From Muntiacus reevesi (lineage: Eukaryota; Chordata; Mammalia; Artiodactyla; Cervidae): 64,000 bases of DNA. The notes under the pieces are model-generated. The model had not been told where the DNA came from. It saw nothing but the letters and a program-made list of their open reading frames with translations, and made no database searches. Position numbers and translations under genes: made by a program. The DNA is taken from positions 10,290,632-10,354,631 of the forward strand of contig NC_089251.1 of NCBI RefSeq assembly GCF_963930625.1, written 5' to 3'. Position 1 is the first letter of the stretch; each line of letters begins with the position of its first letter. This document shows positions 27,901-34,970 of this stretch, piece by piece.

Positions 27901-30900
27901 TATGTGAAATAAACATGAGGCAAACAGTGCACACGGTCCTACCACTTGTAATTAGGAAAACATATTCCTAAAAATATATTAGGAATATACATATAGACTT
28001 CTTGAGGGACACACAAAAGATTGACAATATAAAGAACCTTTAGAGGAGGAAATAAAGGTTAGAGATCAGAGGTGGAAGGGAAACTTCACTACAAAACCTT
28101 TGAATTTTAATCTAGGTTGAATGTACAGCCTACTAAAAATATGATAAATTTTTTTTAAGTTAAACCAACTGAACAATGCCATGTTAATTTATGAAACCAC
28201 TTAAAATTATACAATCATTGCTGATTCATATATTCATAGACTTAATTTTGTAACAATTTTTAAAAATCAAACTTTAAAAAATAATCTTAACAGCTCTTTG
28301 GCTCTCGTTACAAAGGCATCGCCTCAACATTTTAGCAAGTGAGCATTAGTAATCTTTGATGACATCTTTCTTTAAATGCTACTGATCCAACATTGTATCC
28401 TCTGCAGCCAAACCAAGCATAATGAAAAAGAATATTTAATTTACACATCACTGAGAGATAAGATTTAATAATGAGGACAGGTAGGTTCACTACTATTTTA
28501 GCAGAACTTTCCATACAGAGTCCTTCACATGACATGGGATCCACTCTTACTTTGTCAAATTTTCCAAGGCTGCTCTTTGTCCGGGGATCTCCCTCTTCAG
28601 AGCCAGTCATTGCTAACTGCTGCAAAAGGCGGCCAACCTGCAACCCAGAACAGAGGTGGGAAGATGCAGGCTGGAGAGACAGTCCCCACTGTGAAAGCAT
28701 CTCCATCCTACTCTAAAAATCTGCTTCATAAGAATATTCACACCACCTAACCAAGCATACAAAATGGGATCCCAAACAAAATATGCATCTTGACGCTGTC
28801 AGCTTTTACTATATTTTAAGGACTTTCGTTTTTTAAATTTTTATTTATTTATTTTTGGCTAGACTGGGTCTTCATTGCTGCACAGGCTTTTTCTCTCATT
28901 GCAATGAGCAAGGGCTACTCTTGAGTTGCAGTGCGGAGGTTTCTCTTGAGGCAGAGCACAGGCTCGAGAGTGCAAGGGCTTAGGAGCTGTGGTGTACGCA
29001 CCAGCTGCTTCCCAGCAAGTGCGATCTTCCCAGACCAGGGATCCAACCCGTGTCCCCTACATTGGCAGGCAGGTTCTTTACTACTGAGCCACCAAGGAAG
29101 CCCACTATATTTAATTACGTTTAGATTGAGCTATAACAAATAAGTAGAAAACTTTGCTTTGTCTTTAATGCATATTATATTGACAAAAGGAAATAAAGGT
29201 ACATGACCTTTGTTTCTGCTACTATACTTACCATATCTATAAAAACTTAATTTGTAAAAGCTGACAAACTATCTCAAGTTATTATTAAGTACTTTTTTCT
29301 ATAATTCATAAAGTACTCAAGGTAAAAAATTTTTTCTAGACTTGAAAGCAAATAATTCCTACAGAATATAAGCTGTTTTGAAAGTATTAACTCTCAGAGC
29401 CAGATCCTTACTGCCAAAAGTGAACTGTTAATCTACTCTCTAAAGATATTTTGCTGAAAGTTATTATCATATAACATCATCTTCAAATCTGGGACAATCC
29501 CTTTTACTCATTTTGAAAGCATGTGATTCTATCTCTACTGGAATGACAAAAATAAAACTATAATGATGTTATCGTAAGAATAAATTTAGTGTTTCAGAGA
29601 TGACAAAGAAATTCTAATTTTATTTCAGAGATGTCTATGTAATTTCTAAACACCCCAACATGACAGAACTAATTGTGAAAAAAAAGCTTACCATTAAAAA
29701 AAAAAAATCATCCATTGCTATTCCAAATAAAATCTATCTTCTTCACAGTACTTTTGGGAATAACATAATTAAAAGAACCCCCTAAGAAATAAAAACATGA
29801 TTTCAGTAGTTCAGATGATTAGGGGAAAGAAAAGTGCTAACATAGATACAAAAATCCTCTTTTGAAAACATTTAGGTCCAGAAGAGTTTCAGATTTCAAA
29901 ATCTGGAGATTTTAGAAAGGCTGGTTACATATACACGTAACATGTCCAGTATTTAGGGTGGCATCCTATAATCAGACACATTAACATTCCCGCAGCAAAA
30001 CACAAATACTCATTAACACTAAATGGACTATAAATAGCCTCTTGTTAGTTCAGGATAGGTTTTGCTACCAAAGGAAGTATAAAAAACCCTCTCAGTTTTT
30101 AATCATTCTGGATTGTGAAATCATGGGAAAGGGATGGTGGGCTTGTTCTAGAAAATGGAATCATCTAAATATTTAAAGTGTGTGAGGACTCCATTTAAAA
30201 ACCAACACAAAACTTAAGAAGCAAATATCTGGGACACTTTGGGGGAAAAGAATGGTAAGAATATACGAATAATGTCATCATACTTTCTGGTCCCACCCCA
30301 ATGCCCAATCAACTGATCTTACACGGAATGCCCAGCAAAAGCATACCTGCATCAGATTAAATCTCGCCACCTCATTAATGGGAGCATCGGAGATTATTCC
30401 ATACTGTTCTGGATTGACAACTGCGGGACAAATGAAGCAGGCCAACAGCAGGTCAGTGCACATGGCCCTGACCTCCCCTACTTCCAGTCTGTCTACACAG
30501 GAGAGAGTTTTGTACATCTGTGACACAATCCACCTCAGACTATGTGGGAAGCAGTAAGTGTTCTGTTTGAGATAACCAATAAATTTGTTCACCAAGGCCA
30601 CGAGTTTGGCCTCATTGGAATCCACCATCTCTTGAACCTTCTGCCTGAACCTGTCTGAGCCTTTCTCTCCAAAGAGTTTTTCCTGTTGAGCTGGGGAGAA
30701 CCTCTCAATCAGCTTGTTTGGGTCTGTCTCCAGGTGATCTTCGTCTTCAACAAGCAGTTGCATGATTGGCTCATGTAAAGTAGCTGTGAGGAAAAGTTTG
30801 GCAGAAAACAGTCCTTCAGAGAAAAGCTTAAATAAGATGCTGAAGGCACAGGTTCCTCTCCTCAAAAGTCGTCTGGGGTTGTCACTTTCTTTAAGTTCAA

Positions 30901-32652
30901 ATTCAATCAAGTATCTCAACACCTGAAGGAGGTAGCTTTCATCTTCTTGCATAATGCAGTTGCCATAGAGAGAGGTAAAAACTGTGTAAATGACACTCTG
31001 TGTGTTCTCCTGGTTGAGTTTCTCTCCAGCAACCAAGGAGGAGGCAATAAGACGAGGATTTTCCCTTAGTCGACTCAAGAATTCTCCATAAGCCGTCTCC
31101 TGAAATCCCAGTTGCTTATACCCATCAACAAACTGTGTGTCTTCCAAAATCTTAGCATGTTGGCAACATTCAGCAGGGGAAGCTTCAGCACTAAAAACAA
31201 ACAAACCAAAAAAAATGAGCAAACAAGCAAAATAATAAAATTAACAACAACAATAATATAATACATATACTATACTGAAGCATGGAAATGCGAGTTGGTT
31301 ACAGTCCCAGCAATGAGATCACTAGGAATTGCTAAAATCTTTCAGACCACCAGCACTTGAATATGTAAAGAAAGTCAAAACCAAAAAGTACAAAGGAGGA
31401 CAGGTTTCTCACACTAAATCAGGTTCCATGAAAAATATTGAGAAATAACCATTATTCTGATTTCTATCATTGAAGATTGTTGCTGTTCAGTCACTCAGTC
31501 ATGCCCAACTCTTTGCGACCCCCATGGACTACAGCATGTCAGGCTTCCCTGTCCTTCACCATCTCCCAGAGTTTGCTCAAACTCATGTCCACTGAGTTAG
31601 TGATGCTATCTAACCATCTCATCCTCGGTCGTCCCCTTCTCCTCCTGCCTTCTATCTTTCCCAGCACCAGGGTCTTTTCCAATGAATCAGCTCTTTGCAT
31701 CAGGTGGCCAAAGTATTAGAGCTTCAGCTTCAGCATCAGTCCTTCCAATGAATATTCAGGGTTGATTTCCCTTAGGACTGAAGATCAGTCCTGCATCTTT
31801 TTGAATTTCCTATTTATGGAGTCATACAGTATGTACTCTCCTATGTCTGTCTTCTTTTCTAGACAGTATACCACAGCATCACTATTTCTAAACTTAAAAA
31901 CCGCTTCTTGAGGGACTTCCCTGGTGGTCCAGTGGTTAAGAACCCACACTTCCACTGCAGGGGGCATGAGTGCAATCCCTGGTTGGGGAACTAAGATCCC
32001 ACATGCCCTGTGGTGCAGCCAAAAAAAAAAAAAAATTGCTTATTGGAACAGTAGAATAAGGAAGTATTAGCACAGTGAAAAATGAGGTTTCTAAGACTGC
32101 AAAATAGATATACAATAGCAAAACATGAAAATCTATTTTTTAAATAATATTAGGAGAAAAGTAGGAAATAAGATAACTTACTCTCTATAACAGTAAAATG
32201 TTATTTAATGCCAATATACAAAATCAAATGGTGTGGTATAAAATATTAATGCTGAAGTTGTAATTCTCTACAACGGTGCTTAGATCAATACGTTAATTAA
32301 TAAACAAAATAAGCAAAGACTCACCATTGGGATGCTGATTTAAGTTATCTTAAACAATGCACTTTGTTAGAAATATATTTGTTTATTTGCAGTTAGCAGT
32401 TATGTAACTGCCATAAGCAGAATTATAGCGGTTTATAAAATTTCTGAACTCAAAACCTTTTCTTTACCTGGTGATGATAAGCCGATCCAAATTAATTCTC
32501 TGTTGCTTAGCAATCCATGCTGTACGATACAACTTTTCGGCTGTCTTAAGTACATCTGCATTAAGCCTCTGAATGAGCTGTTTCTCAGAGTTCACGTATA
32601 AGCGTTCCTGCTTGAGGTGATGGGCCAGAGTATGAATATCTAGCTTCACCAT
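1652..32652 (-). CDS. GAPVD1: GAPVD1, partial CDS (exons 2-16, codons 1-989), C-terminus outside window
   Basis: The gene encodes a cytosolic and endosomal regulator of endocytosis. In known orthologues an N-terminal RasGAP-like domain and a C-terminal VPS9 domain flank a long disordered linker; the VPS9 part activates Rab5-type GTPases, with reported roles in endosome traffic and insulin-stimulated glucose-transporter movement. Fifteen coding exons on the minus strand join with consistent phases into one frame: 32468-32652, 30347-31190, 28551-28637, 27584-27718, 27248-27437, 24602-24762, 24022-24151, 15019-15144, 11701-11874, 9689-9829, 8418-8552, 7819-7938, 3892-3969, 3390-3763 and 1652-1739. 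They total 2,968 nt, or 989 codons plus one base. The translation follows the human protein, as I recall it, nearly residue for residue. No stop or frameshift was found, so the gene looks functional. The VPS9 domain exons lie beyond the left edge. Identity is near certain; each boundary was placed by eye from splice consensus and phase. Confidence 0.97.
2066..2560 (+). repeat. MIR SINE, interrupted by a Bov-tA
   Basis: The left part (about 2066-2154) and the right part (about 2368-2560) together resemble a MIR core: a 'cctcatttaaacttcacag' block before the interruption and 'atagatgagaaataagaggct' type sequence after it. It is an old mammalian element carrying a younger ruminant SINE. Boundaries are approximate. 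Confidence 0.65.
2155..2367 (-). mobile_element. Bov-tA SINE (antisense to +)
   Basis: In reverse orientation this is a tRNA-derived head followed by a Bov-A tail. Diagnostic pieces on the plus strand are 'tcatgtctgactctttgcaa', 'cctggagtgggttgcca' and a B-box-like 'gggatcgaacttgggtctcc'. It splits a MIR and is therefore younger than it. Confidence 0.9.
3390..3763 (-). CDS. GAPVD1: GAPVD1 exon 15 (Pro/Ser-rich linker)
   Basis: This 374-nt exon encodes residues 836-960 and starts at phase 1 and ends at phase 0. It holds a proline block (residues 851-859, PSHPPPDPP), the conserved LTPAEMEAFKQRHSYPERL segment (880-898), a basic serine cluster RSRSSD (900-905), the 14-3-3-like sequence RRPMSDP (911-917) and a polyserine run near the end. 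The serine cluster corresponds to a region I recall as heavily phosphorylated in human GAPVD1. Acceptor is ttgcag|GGGG; donor is GAG|GTACGG. Reading past the donor hits a stop only after 12 codons, so an unspliced read-through would truncate the protein there. Confidence 0.96.
3764..3891 (-). other. GAPVD1 intron 14, very short (128 bp)
   Basis: A 128-bp intron with donor GTAAAG and acceptor ttgcag separates exons 14 and 15. The short length makes it a candidate for intron-definition splicing and for occasional retention. Confidence 0.9.
3892..3969 (-). CDS. GAPVD1: GAPVD1 exon 14, symmetric 78-nt cassette
   Basis: The 78 nt encode 26 residues (810-835, beginning AHQLTSPPSQSESLLAMFDP) and are phase 1 at both ends, so including or skipping the exon keeps the frame. 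Acceptor is cttccag and donor is GAAG|GTAAAG. LLAMFDPLSS is a short hydrophobic and acidic segment inside an otherwise polar linker, which could be a docking peptide; that is inference. The sequence matches a segment of the long human isoform as I recall it. Confidence 0.93.
4508..4719 (-). mobile_element. Bov-tA SINE
   Basis: It is antisense to the plus strand, running from 'gctcagtcatgtctgactct' to a tRNA-head end 'gtgccacccgggaagcccc'. The internal 'gggatcgaacccatgtctc' is the degenerate B box. Confidence 0.9.
5026..5139 (-). mobile_element. CHR-type SINE, partial
   Basis: In antisense it shows the typical 'ttttggctgcaccacagagc' opening and the terminal 'ggctgccaggaaagtccct'. CHR elements are tRNA-Glu-derived SINEs shared by whales, hippos and ruminants. 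Confidence 0.75.
5166..5262 (+). repeat. A+T-rich imperfect tandem repeat
   Basis: Repeated 'ataagatatat' and 'tatctaatataa' units occur over about 95 bp, with short inverted matches. It looks like low-complexity expansion with no other feature. Confidence 0.7.
6669..7192 (+). mobile_element. MER5A hAT-type DNA transposon, split by SINEs
   Basis: The left end has 'cagtggttctcaactggggc'. The right part has 'gctgctaaacatcctacagt', 'ccccacaacaaagaattacc' and the closing inverted end 'ttaagaaaccttgg'. These are characteristic of MER5A, an old non-autonomous hAT-Charlie element of about 190 bp. It is interrupted at 6737-7043 by a Bov-tA dimer. Confidence 0.85.
6737..7043 (+). mobile_element. Bov-tA SINE with two tandem tRNA heads
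   Basis: Two tRNA-derived heads lie in direct tandem. Unit 1 (6737-6850) ends at 'ccactccagtattctt' and is followed immediately by the full unit 2 (6851-7043), ending 'gagcgactttcactt'. A 7-bp duplication, tggttgt, flanks the pair, as expected for one insertion event into MER5A. Confidence 0.88.
7819..7938 (-). CDS. GAPVD1: GAPVD1 exon 13
   Basis: The 120 nt encode residues 770-809, from ISATSEDIPNKIEDLRSECS through SPDMDEVTHG, phase 1 at both ends. Acceptor is tctgaag after a T-rich tract; donor is CATG|GTAAGA. The segment is acidic and serine-rich and predicted disordered. Confidence 0.95.
7939..8417 (-). other. GAPVD1 intron 12
   Basis: This 479-bp intron has the donor GTATGT after exon 12. 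I recognise no repeat or gene in it. Confidence 0.75.
8418..8552 (-). CDS. GAPVD1: GAPVD1 exon 12
   Basis: The 135 nt encode residues 725-769 (APDLKQEERLQELESCSGLG, then a serine, aspartate and valine-rich stretch ending SRPSTPGLSVVSG), phase 1 at both ends. Acceptor is tgcttag; donor is TCGG|GTATGT. The KQEERLQELE stretch could form a short helix in the linker. This exon was too short to be obvious as an open frame and was found from the splice sites and expected peptide. Confidence 0.93.
8553..9688 (-). other. GAPVD1 intron 11
   Basis: This 1.1-kb intron holds a short Bov-A-type SINE tail on the plus strand (about 9143-9207, containing 'gcaggctacagtccacgggg'). Nothing else was recognised. 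Confidence 0.7.
9143..9207 (+). mobile_element. Bov-A SINE tail fragment
   Basis: Only the 3' part of a Bov-tA/Bov-A unit is present, from the 'ggctacagtccacgg' block to 'actgagtgactaaccacc'. No tRNA head is visible. Confidence 0.7.
9689..9829 (-). CDS. GAPVD1: GAPVD1 exon 11
   Basis: The 141 nt encode residues 678-724 (AAAENVLGSLLCLPGSGSVL and then a threonine and serine-rich stretch ending VEVLPSDS), phase 1 at both ends. Acceptor is ttatccag; donor is TCAG|GTTAGT. The repeated SETxSEAWSxEVL pattern echoes SETVSETWSTDVL in exon 10, suggesting an internal duplication of a short motif across adjacent exons. Confidence 0.95.
10620..10850 (+). mobile_element. L1 3'-end fragment
   Basis: It contains the L1 3' landmarks 'agcacagggaactatgct', 'ctgtaataatctacatggga' and 'aaatcaactataccctgat', ending in an A-rich tail. 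Confidence 0.75.
10960..11115 (+). mobile_element. Older L1 3'-end fragment
   Basis: 'gggtgatgggtaatggtgct' followed by 'gtttgaaatggtccatgatt' and an A-rich tail is typical of old L1M-class 3' ends. Boundaries are approximate. Confidence 0.6.
11701..11874 (-). CDS. GAPVD1: GAPVD1 exon 10
   Basis: The 174 nt encode residues 620-677 (from TTQDNLDDKLRKFEIRDMMG through SETVSETWSTDVL to DEDRLQEIA), phase 1 at both ends. Acceptor is ttgctag; donor is GCAG|GTAACT. The opening KLRKFEIRDMMGL looks like a short amphipathic helix in an acidic region. Confidence 0.96.
12110..12350 (+). repeat. L2-like LINE fragment
   Basis: 'catttactgagcatctaata' and the following 'aggctctatgctggagact' resemble the common L2 3' region. 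The fragment is old and diverged. Confidence 0.5.
12440..12542 (-). mobile_element. CHR-type SINE fragment
   Basis: 'cggaatcctaaccactagg' followed by 'tcaccgaggaattcccc' is the reverse of a CHR tRNA head. The rest is degenerate. Confidence 0.5.
13283..13640 (+). mobile_element. MLT1-like (ERVL-MaLR) LTR fragment
   Basis: Blocks such as 'ggcctggtaacttgctttgt' and 'agctccccactgatcaacag' match the internal part of MLT1-type solo LTRs. It is a long-dead LTR with no coding sequence, cut at its right side by a CHR SINE. Confidence 0.6.
13641..13798 (+). mobile_element. CHR-type SINE, partial
   Basis: 'ctatccctggtcaaggaact' and 'gccgcaaccaagacctggca' lead into the tail 'ccaaataaataaatattt'. It lies within the MaLR-like LTR. 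Confidence 0.7.
13906..13992 (+). mobile_element. Severely 5'-truncated L1-BT 3' end
   Basis: About 85 bp matching the last bases of the full-length L1 at 15732-23501 ('gtaaagtaattagcctccaa' then 'ctaataaaaataaatgaa'), with an A-rich tail. It is a separate, dead-on-arrival insertion of the same lineage. Confidence 0.85.
14741..14857 (-). mobile_element. CHR-type SINE, partial
   Basis: A T-run, 'ggctgtaccttgcagctta', and the closing 'ccgctgggctgccagggaat' mark the reverse orientation of a CHR element. Confidence 0.75.
15019..15144 (-). CDS. GAPVD1: GAPVD1 exon 9
   Basis: The 126 nt encode residues 578-619 (GPSNRSNSVSSLDLEGESVS to LQLLEHEQ), phase 1 at both ends. Acceptor is ctctctag; donor is CAAG|GTACAG. 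NRSNSVSSLD is a serine-rich segment with basophilic-kinase character. Intron 8 immediately upstream carries the large L1 insertion, whose 3' half faces away from this acceptor; the nearest L1 base is 587 bp from the exon. Confidence 0.96.
15718..15731 (+). repeat. Target-site duplication, left copy
   Basis: The 14-bp 'taaaatgttaatca' here is repeated exactly at 23502-23515 and brackets the L1, proving insertion as a single unit. The CTAAAA context is close to the L1 endonuclease preference. Confidence 0.95.
18337..19263 (+). pseudogene. L1 ORF1 remnant (RNA-binding protein), broken
   Basis: The start Met at 18337 opens a 121-codon frame with a strong coiled-coil pattern (LENKMELQINSLETKIEKMQ and following heptads), as in L1 ORF1p, which trimerises through this coil and binds L1 RNA. 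A stop at 18700-18702 ends it, and further stops occur near 18774 and 18915. RRM-like and C-terminal coding traces continue to 'LKDLL' plus stop at about 19263. It is non-functional. Confidence 0.9.
19314..23134 (+). pseudogene. L1 ORF2 remnant (endonuclease-reverse transcriptase), broken
   Basis: The N-terminal apurinic-type endonuclease domain is open at 19314-19949 (ITLNVNGLNAP at the start, GDLNTP and RIDHIL towards its end). It is followed by stops at 19947, 20173, 20446 and 20755, a frameshift near 20980, and stops at about 21287 and 21371. The reverse-transcriptase FADD box appears as SADD (LSADDMILY, about 21400-21430). A 470-codon open stretch follows (21395-22807), ending at a further premature stop; coding traces run to 23134. 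At least seven in-frame stops and one frameshift show long inactivity. Confidence 0.92.
23502..23515 (+). repeat. Target-site duplication, right copy
   Basis: An exact copy of the 14 bp at 15718-15731, directly after the L1 A-rich tail. Confidence 0.95.
24022..24151 (-). CDS. GAPVD1: GAPVD1 exon 8
   Basis: The 130 nt encode residues 535-577 plus one base (VLNMQLSDGGQGDVPVDENK through TLRFSLCSDNLEGISE), phase 0 in and phase 1 out. Acceptor is ttttcag; donor is GAAG|GTGAAG. This exon moves the gene into the phase-1 series that follows. Confidence 0.96.
24152..24601 (-). other. GAPVD1 intron 7
   Basis: A 450-bp intron with a plus-strand CHR-type SINE at about 24436-24550. Donor is GTATGA and acceptor is ttttcag. 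Confidence 0.8.
24436..24550 (+). mobile_element. CHR-type SINE, partial
   Basis: 'ggttaagactcccagcttcc' and 'gggttcaatctcaggttgg' are followed by 'acacagcatagcc' and an A13 tail. Confidence 0.8.
24602..24762 (-). CDS. GAPVD1: GAPVD1 exon 7
   Basis: The 161 nt encode residues 481-534 (ATRSRSRTNVLMDLHMDHEG, then QEVQPEEVLVISLGTG and ending MMSENE), phase 1 in and phase 0 out. Acceptor is ttgttag; donor is GAG|GTATGA. The opening RSRSR block is a basic serine-arginine cluster. Confidence 0.96.
24901..24935 (+). repeat. Simple repeat, poly(A) then (TA)n
   Basis: About 19 A residues are followed by 'tatatatatatatatat'. It is a likely variable-length microsatellite. Confidence 0.9.
26521..26731 (-). 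mobile_element. Bov-tA SINE
   Basis: It is antisense: 'gctcagtcatgtctgattct' through 'ccactgagccatctgggaac', with the degenerate B box 'gggatcgaatccatgtctc'. Confidence 0.9.
27248..27437 (-). CDS. GAPVD1: GAPVD1 exon 6
   Basis: The 190 nt encode residues 418-480 plus one base (VNFMKSVMSGDQLREDRMAL, DNLLANLPQAKPGKSSSLEM, then a TP-rich stretch to KKNRLPI), phase 0 in and phase 1 out. Acceptor is tttgccag; donor is ATAG|GTAAAG. It spans the end of the folded GAP region and the start of the disordered linker; the TP and SP pairs are typical proline-directed kinase sites (inference). Confidence 0.96.
27438..27583 (-). other. GAPVD1 intron 5, very short (146 bp)
   Basis: A 146-bp intron with donor GTAATG and acceptor tttgccag separates exons 5 and 6. 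Confidence 0.9.
27584..27718 (-). CDS. GAPVD1: GAPVD1 exon 5
   Basis: The 135 nt encode residues 373-417 (SCVAAFLDVVIGGRAVETPP through YITYSQLVTL), phase 0 at both ends. Acceptor is tgaacag; donor is CTG|GTAATG. It supplies the last helices of the RasGAP-type fold. I recall Ile rather than Val in QLITL of the human protein, a conservative change. Confidence 0.95.
27719..28550 (-). other. GAPVD1 intron 4
   Basis: An 832-bp intron with donor GTAAGA. I recognise no repeat or gene; it is A+T-rich. Confidence 0.75.
28551..28637 (-). CDS. GAPVD1: GAPVD1 exon 4
   Basis: The 87 nt encode residues 344-372 (VGRLLQQLAMTGSEEGDPRT to LGKFDK), phase 0 at both ends. Acceptor is gggttgcag; donor is AAA|GTAAGA. 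It continues the RasGAP domain. Confidence 0.96.
28638..30346 (-). other. GAPVD1 intron 3
   Basis: This 1.7-kb intron contains one antisense CHR SINE (28849-29103). The remaining 1.2 kb shows no recognisable element. Confidence 0.75.
28849..29103 (-). mobile_element. CHR-2-type SINE
   Basis: In antisense it runs from 'tttatttatttttggctaga' through 'gggtcttcattgctgcacag' and 'cagaccagggatccaaccc' to 'ccaccaaggaagccc'. It is nearly full length. Confidence 0.85.
30347..31190 (-). CDS. GAPVD1: GAPVD1 exon 3, RasGAP domain
   Basis: The 844 nt encode residues 62-343, the bulk of the RasGAP domain. The segment NPRRLLRRGTCAF (166-178) aligns with the arginine-finger loop of p120GAP, making R172 or R173 the finger candidate. 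LLLACFICPAVVNPEQYGII (309-328) aligns with the FLR...NPA motif, with C313 where the secondary arginine normally sits. GAP activity on Ras-type GTPases has been attributed to this domain in the family. Acceptor is ttttag|TGCTGAAG after a T- and G-rich tract; donor is CAG|GTATGC. The exon is intact, about six times the size of its neighbours, and would be retained as one piece by a processed copy. Confidence 0.98.
31479..31793 (+). mobile_element. Bov-A/ART2A-type SINE
   Basis: 'ttgctgttcagtcactcagt' opens it, with 'tttctatctttcccagcacc'-type core sequence and 'aaagtattagagcttcagct'; it ends near 'cccttaggactga'. It is a BovB-derived ruminant element. Confidence 0.88.
31913..32036 (+). mobile_element. 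CHR-type SINE
   Basis: 'gggacttccctggtggtcca' to 'gtgcagccaaaaaaaaaaaa' is a short, well-kept CHR head and tail with a poly(A) end. Confidence 0.9.
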
Positions 32653-32685
32653 CTTCAAATGTGGAGAAGGTACAAAGGCTGATCA
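32468..32685 (-). CDS. GAPVD1: GAPVD1 exon 2, start codon
   Basis: The exon starts at the acceptor aactcttag|TGATCAG, preceded by a long T tract, carries 33 nt of 5'UTR, then the start ATG at 32652 in a strong context (A at -3, G at +4: AAGATGG). It encodes residues 1-61 (MVKLDIHTLAHHLKQERLYV to RINLDRLIIT) and two bases of codon 62; donor is CCAG|GTAAAG. The N-terminal peptide is highly conserved and helical. An alternative acceptor directly before the ATG (tttgaag) is possible but has a poorer pyrimidine tract. Confidence 0.96.
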
Positions 32686-33244
32686 CTAAGAGTTAAAAAA
32701 AAAAAATTTATTTTTATTTTCGGTTCTCTCTGCTCAAATGACTACTGAGAAAGTTCTTCTAAAACAACTCATTCTAAAACAGAGAAAATCACTTCTTATT
32801 CCCTCTTCTGACCTTTTATTAAGCATTTGCCCCTACTCAGCATTATATTACATGCATGTTCAAGATGCTTAGAGTGGGGCTTCCCCACTGAAAGGCGAGG
32901 ACCGCCAAGAACAAGGCTTGTCTGTTTTTGACTTACAGCTGTAATTTCGGGGCTAAGGAGAGGGCTTGGCTCACGCCAGGAGGTAAAGAAGTATTTGCCA
33001 CAGGAATGAATGAAATCACACAATTCTTGTTCATCTAGTAGCTAAACAAATGGATAAAAATAGCACACATATTTTAGAGCATTATTATTTAAGCTATACC
33101 CTTGAAGCTGGAATGCCTGCCAGACCACAAATATTTTATATCAGCAATAGAAGCATTTGTGGCCCAGATAGCAGAATACAACGTTGTGTCCAGACAGCAG
33201 TCATTAAGTTAGAAAAATGCTTCTCATTAAGAATTAAACATTAG

Positions 33245-33500
33245 CGTTAGGGAAGGGAAGGAGTGGGAGTTTGGGATCAGCAGATGCAAACTATTACACA
33301 AGGATGAATAAACAAGGTCCTGCTGTATAGAACGGGGAACTATATTCAACGTCCCGTGATAAACCATAGTGGGAAAGTATACTTACATCTGAGTTACTTC
33401 ACAACACTGTAAATCAATATTGAATTTATACCTGCCTATGTCGAATTTATATTTAAAAAAATGTTGAATGTATACCTGAATAAAAAATTTTTTAAAGAAT
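33245..33500 (+). mobile_element. L1 3'-end fragment
   Basis: 'gaacggggaactatattcaa' and 'gataaaccatagtgggaaag' are the L1 3'UTR landmarks, ending in an A-rich tail. A short duplicate of the final segment follows. Confidence 0.7.
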
Positions 33501-33619
33501 TAAACATTAAGATTGTATACTTAAAAGCTGCTATGAGAAAGCTTTAAATGATCTCATCATAATAACAAGAAAATAGTAATTACATGAGGTAAAGGATGCA
33601 TTATCTAACTTCACTGTGG

Positions 33620-33735
33620 CAAACTTTTGCAATAAATGTGTACCAAATTGTTTATTATATAACTTAAACTTACACAATGCTATATGTCAATTACACTTCA
33701 ATCAAGTTGGGGGGGAGCTGTCCGCCTCCAAATAA
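33620..33735 (+). repeat. Old L1M-class 3'-end fragment
   Basis: 'acaatgctatatgtcaatta' followed by 'cacttcaatcaagttgg' matches the 3' end of old L1 elements. Confidence 0.55.
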
Positions 33736-34389
33736 AAATAAATTTAAAGAAATATATTTAAAAATCTTTTAAAAAATGTTGTCCCAACCAATCAGACTCA
33801 TAATGGATTTATTTGGAATTGATAAAATATAATTTGCAGTGAATTCAGATTTGGAAAGAGGAACCTAGCCCATAGAACTCTCAAAATGTTTATAGATCCA
33901 ATGAAAATATGTTTATAAAATGAAATAAATATTTTTGTGCTAAGACTTAAAAAAATACCAAGAATTAAACATTATGAGAATCAATGGAAATATATTTAAA
34001 GCCAGTTTTAAATTTAAATATCAAAACAGATTTAACAATTTTTAAAATAAGTTTGATATCAGAAATTTTTAACCTTTATTTTAATGAACTACTGATTTCT
34101 AGGAAAGTTTCTGGTATTATCATCTAAACTGAATTTAATTGCTTTCAAAAAAACACTTTCTTGTACTTTATCAATTACCTAGCAAACTATTTCAAGTCTC
34201 TTGTATTAAGACCCTCAGAATGCTTTCTTCTCAAAGATTTTAAATATGTCTACTTCACCAAGATGATTCGCTATTAAGTCACAAAAGCAACCATGTACAT
34301 TCAAAGAAACTGGTGCCAAACATATATAATCTTATTTGAGTCTAAAGAAAATACGTATGACTTTGTAAACTTCCATGAGGGAATTCTAA

Positions 34390-34970
34390 CATCCTCTAGG
34401 GGGCTCTAAATCCACAGACTAAGAACAGAATCATTGAACAAATGGTTTTAATTATGAGTATTACAGTTAATGAACATAAAACTGAAATGGGCTCTTAAAG
34501 ATCTCTATGTTTCATTAATAGTTCTGCTACCTTGGGTACATAATGCATATTCTCTAAACCTCAGGCTTTTTTCTCCATAAAACGGGGAACTATATTTGTG
34601 TAGGACACAAAACCTACATTTATTTTGTGCCTGGCATGAGCAACACATTAGGTACTAGGGATACAAAAAAAAAGATAAAACTCAGTCCTCAAGGACTTTC
34701 TAATCTACTAGAACCCCCGTTATATTAGACGTGCAAGTTAGTGGCTGTCCCAAAATATGGGTAATATGCTGAAGGCTGGACAATGCAGAGTGGGGACAAA
34801 AGAGGAGTGACTGAGAAGTGAGGTAGAGTCTTGTCTTAAAAGACAAGTATTTGGGCGGGGAGGCAGGGGCGGGATAAGAATTTGCCAGACAAAAGGGATC
34901 TTGGGAAGGGGTAGGCTTCCAGATACACAGAGACAATCAAGCAAAAGCACAGAGGTGTGTGATATTCAGA
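34390..34970 (+). repeat. MIR-like and L2-like fragments
   Basis: At about 34440-34620, 'tctctaaacctcaggctttt' and 'ccataaaacggggaac' resemble an antisense MIR. At about 34620-34960, 'tgcctggcatgagcaacaca' and following text resemble L2. Both are diverged. Confidence 0.45.

Larger units (their letters stand above)
31191..32467 (-). other. GAPVD1 intron 2
   Basis: This 1.3-kb intron contains a plus-strand Bov-A/ART2A-type SINE (31479-31793) and a CHR SINE (31913-32036). Nothing else was recognised. Confidence 0.8.
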
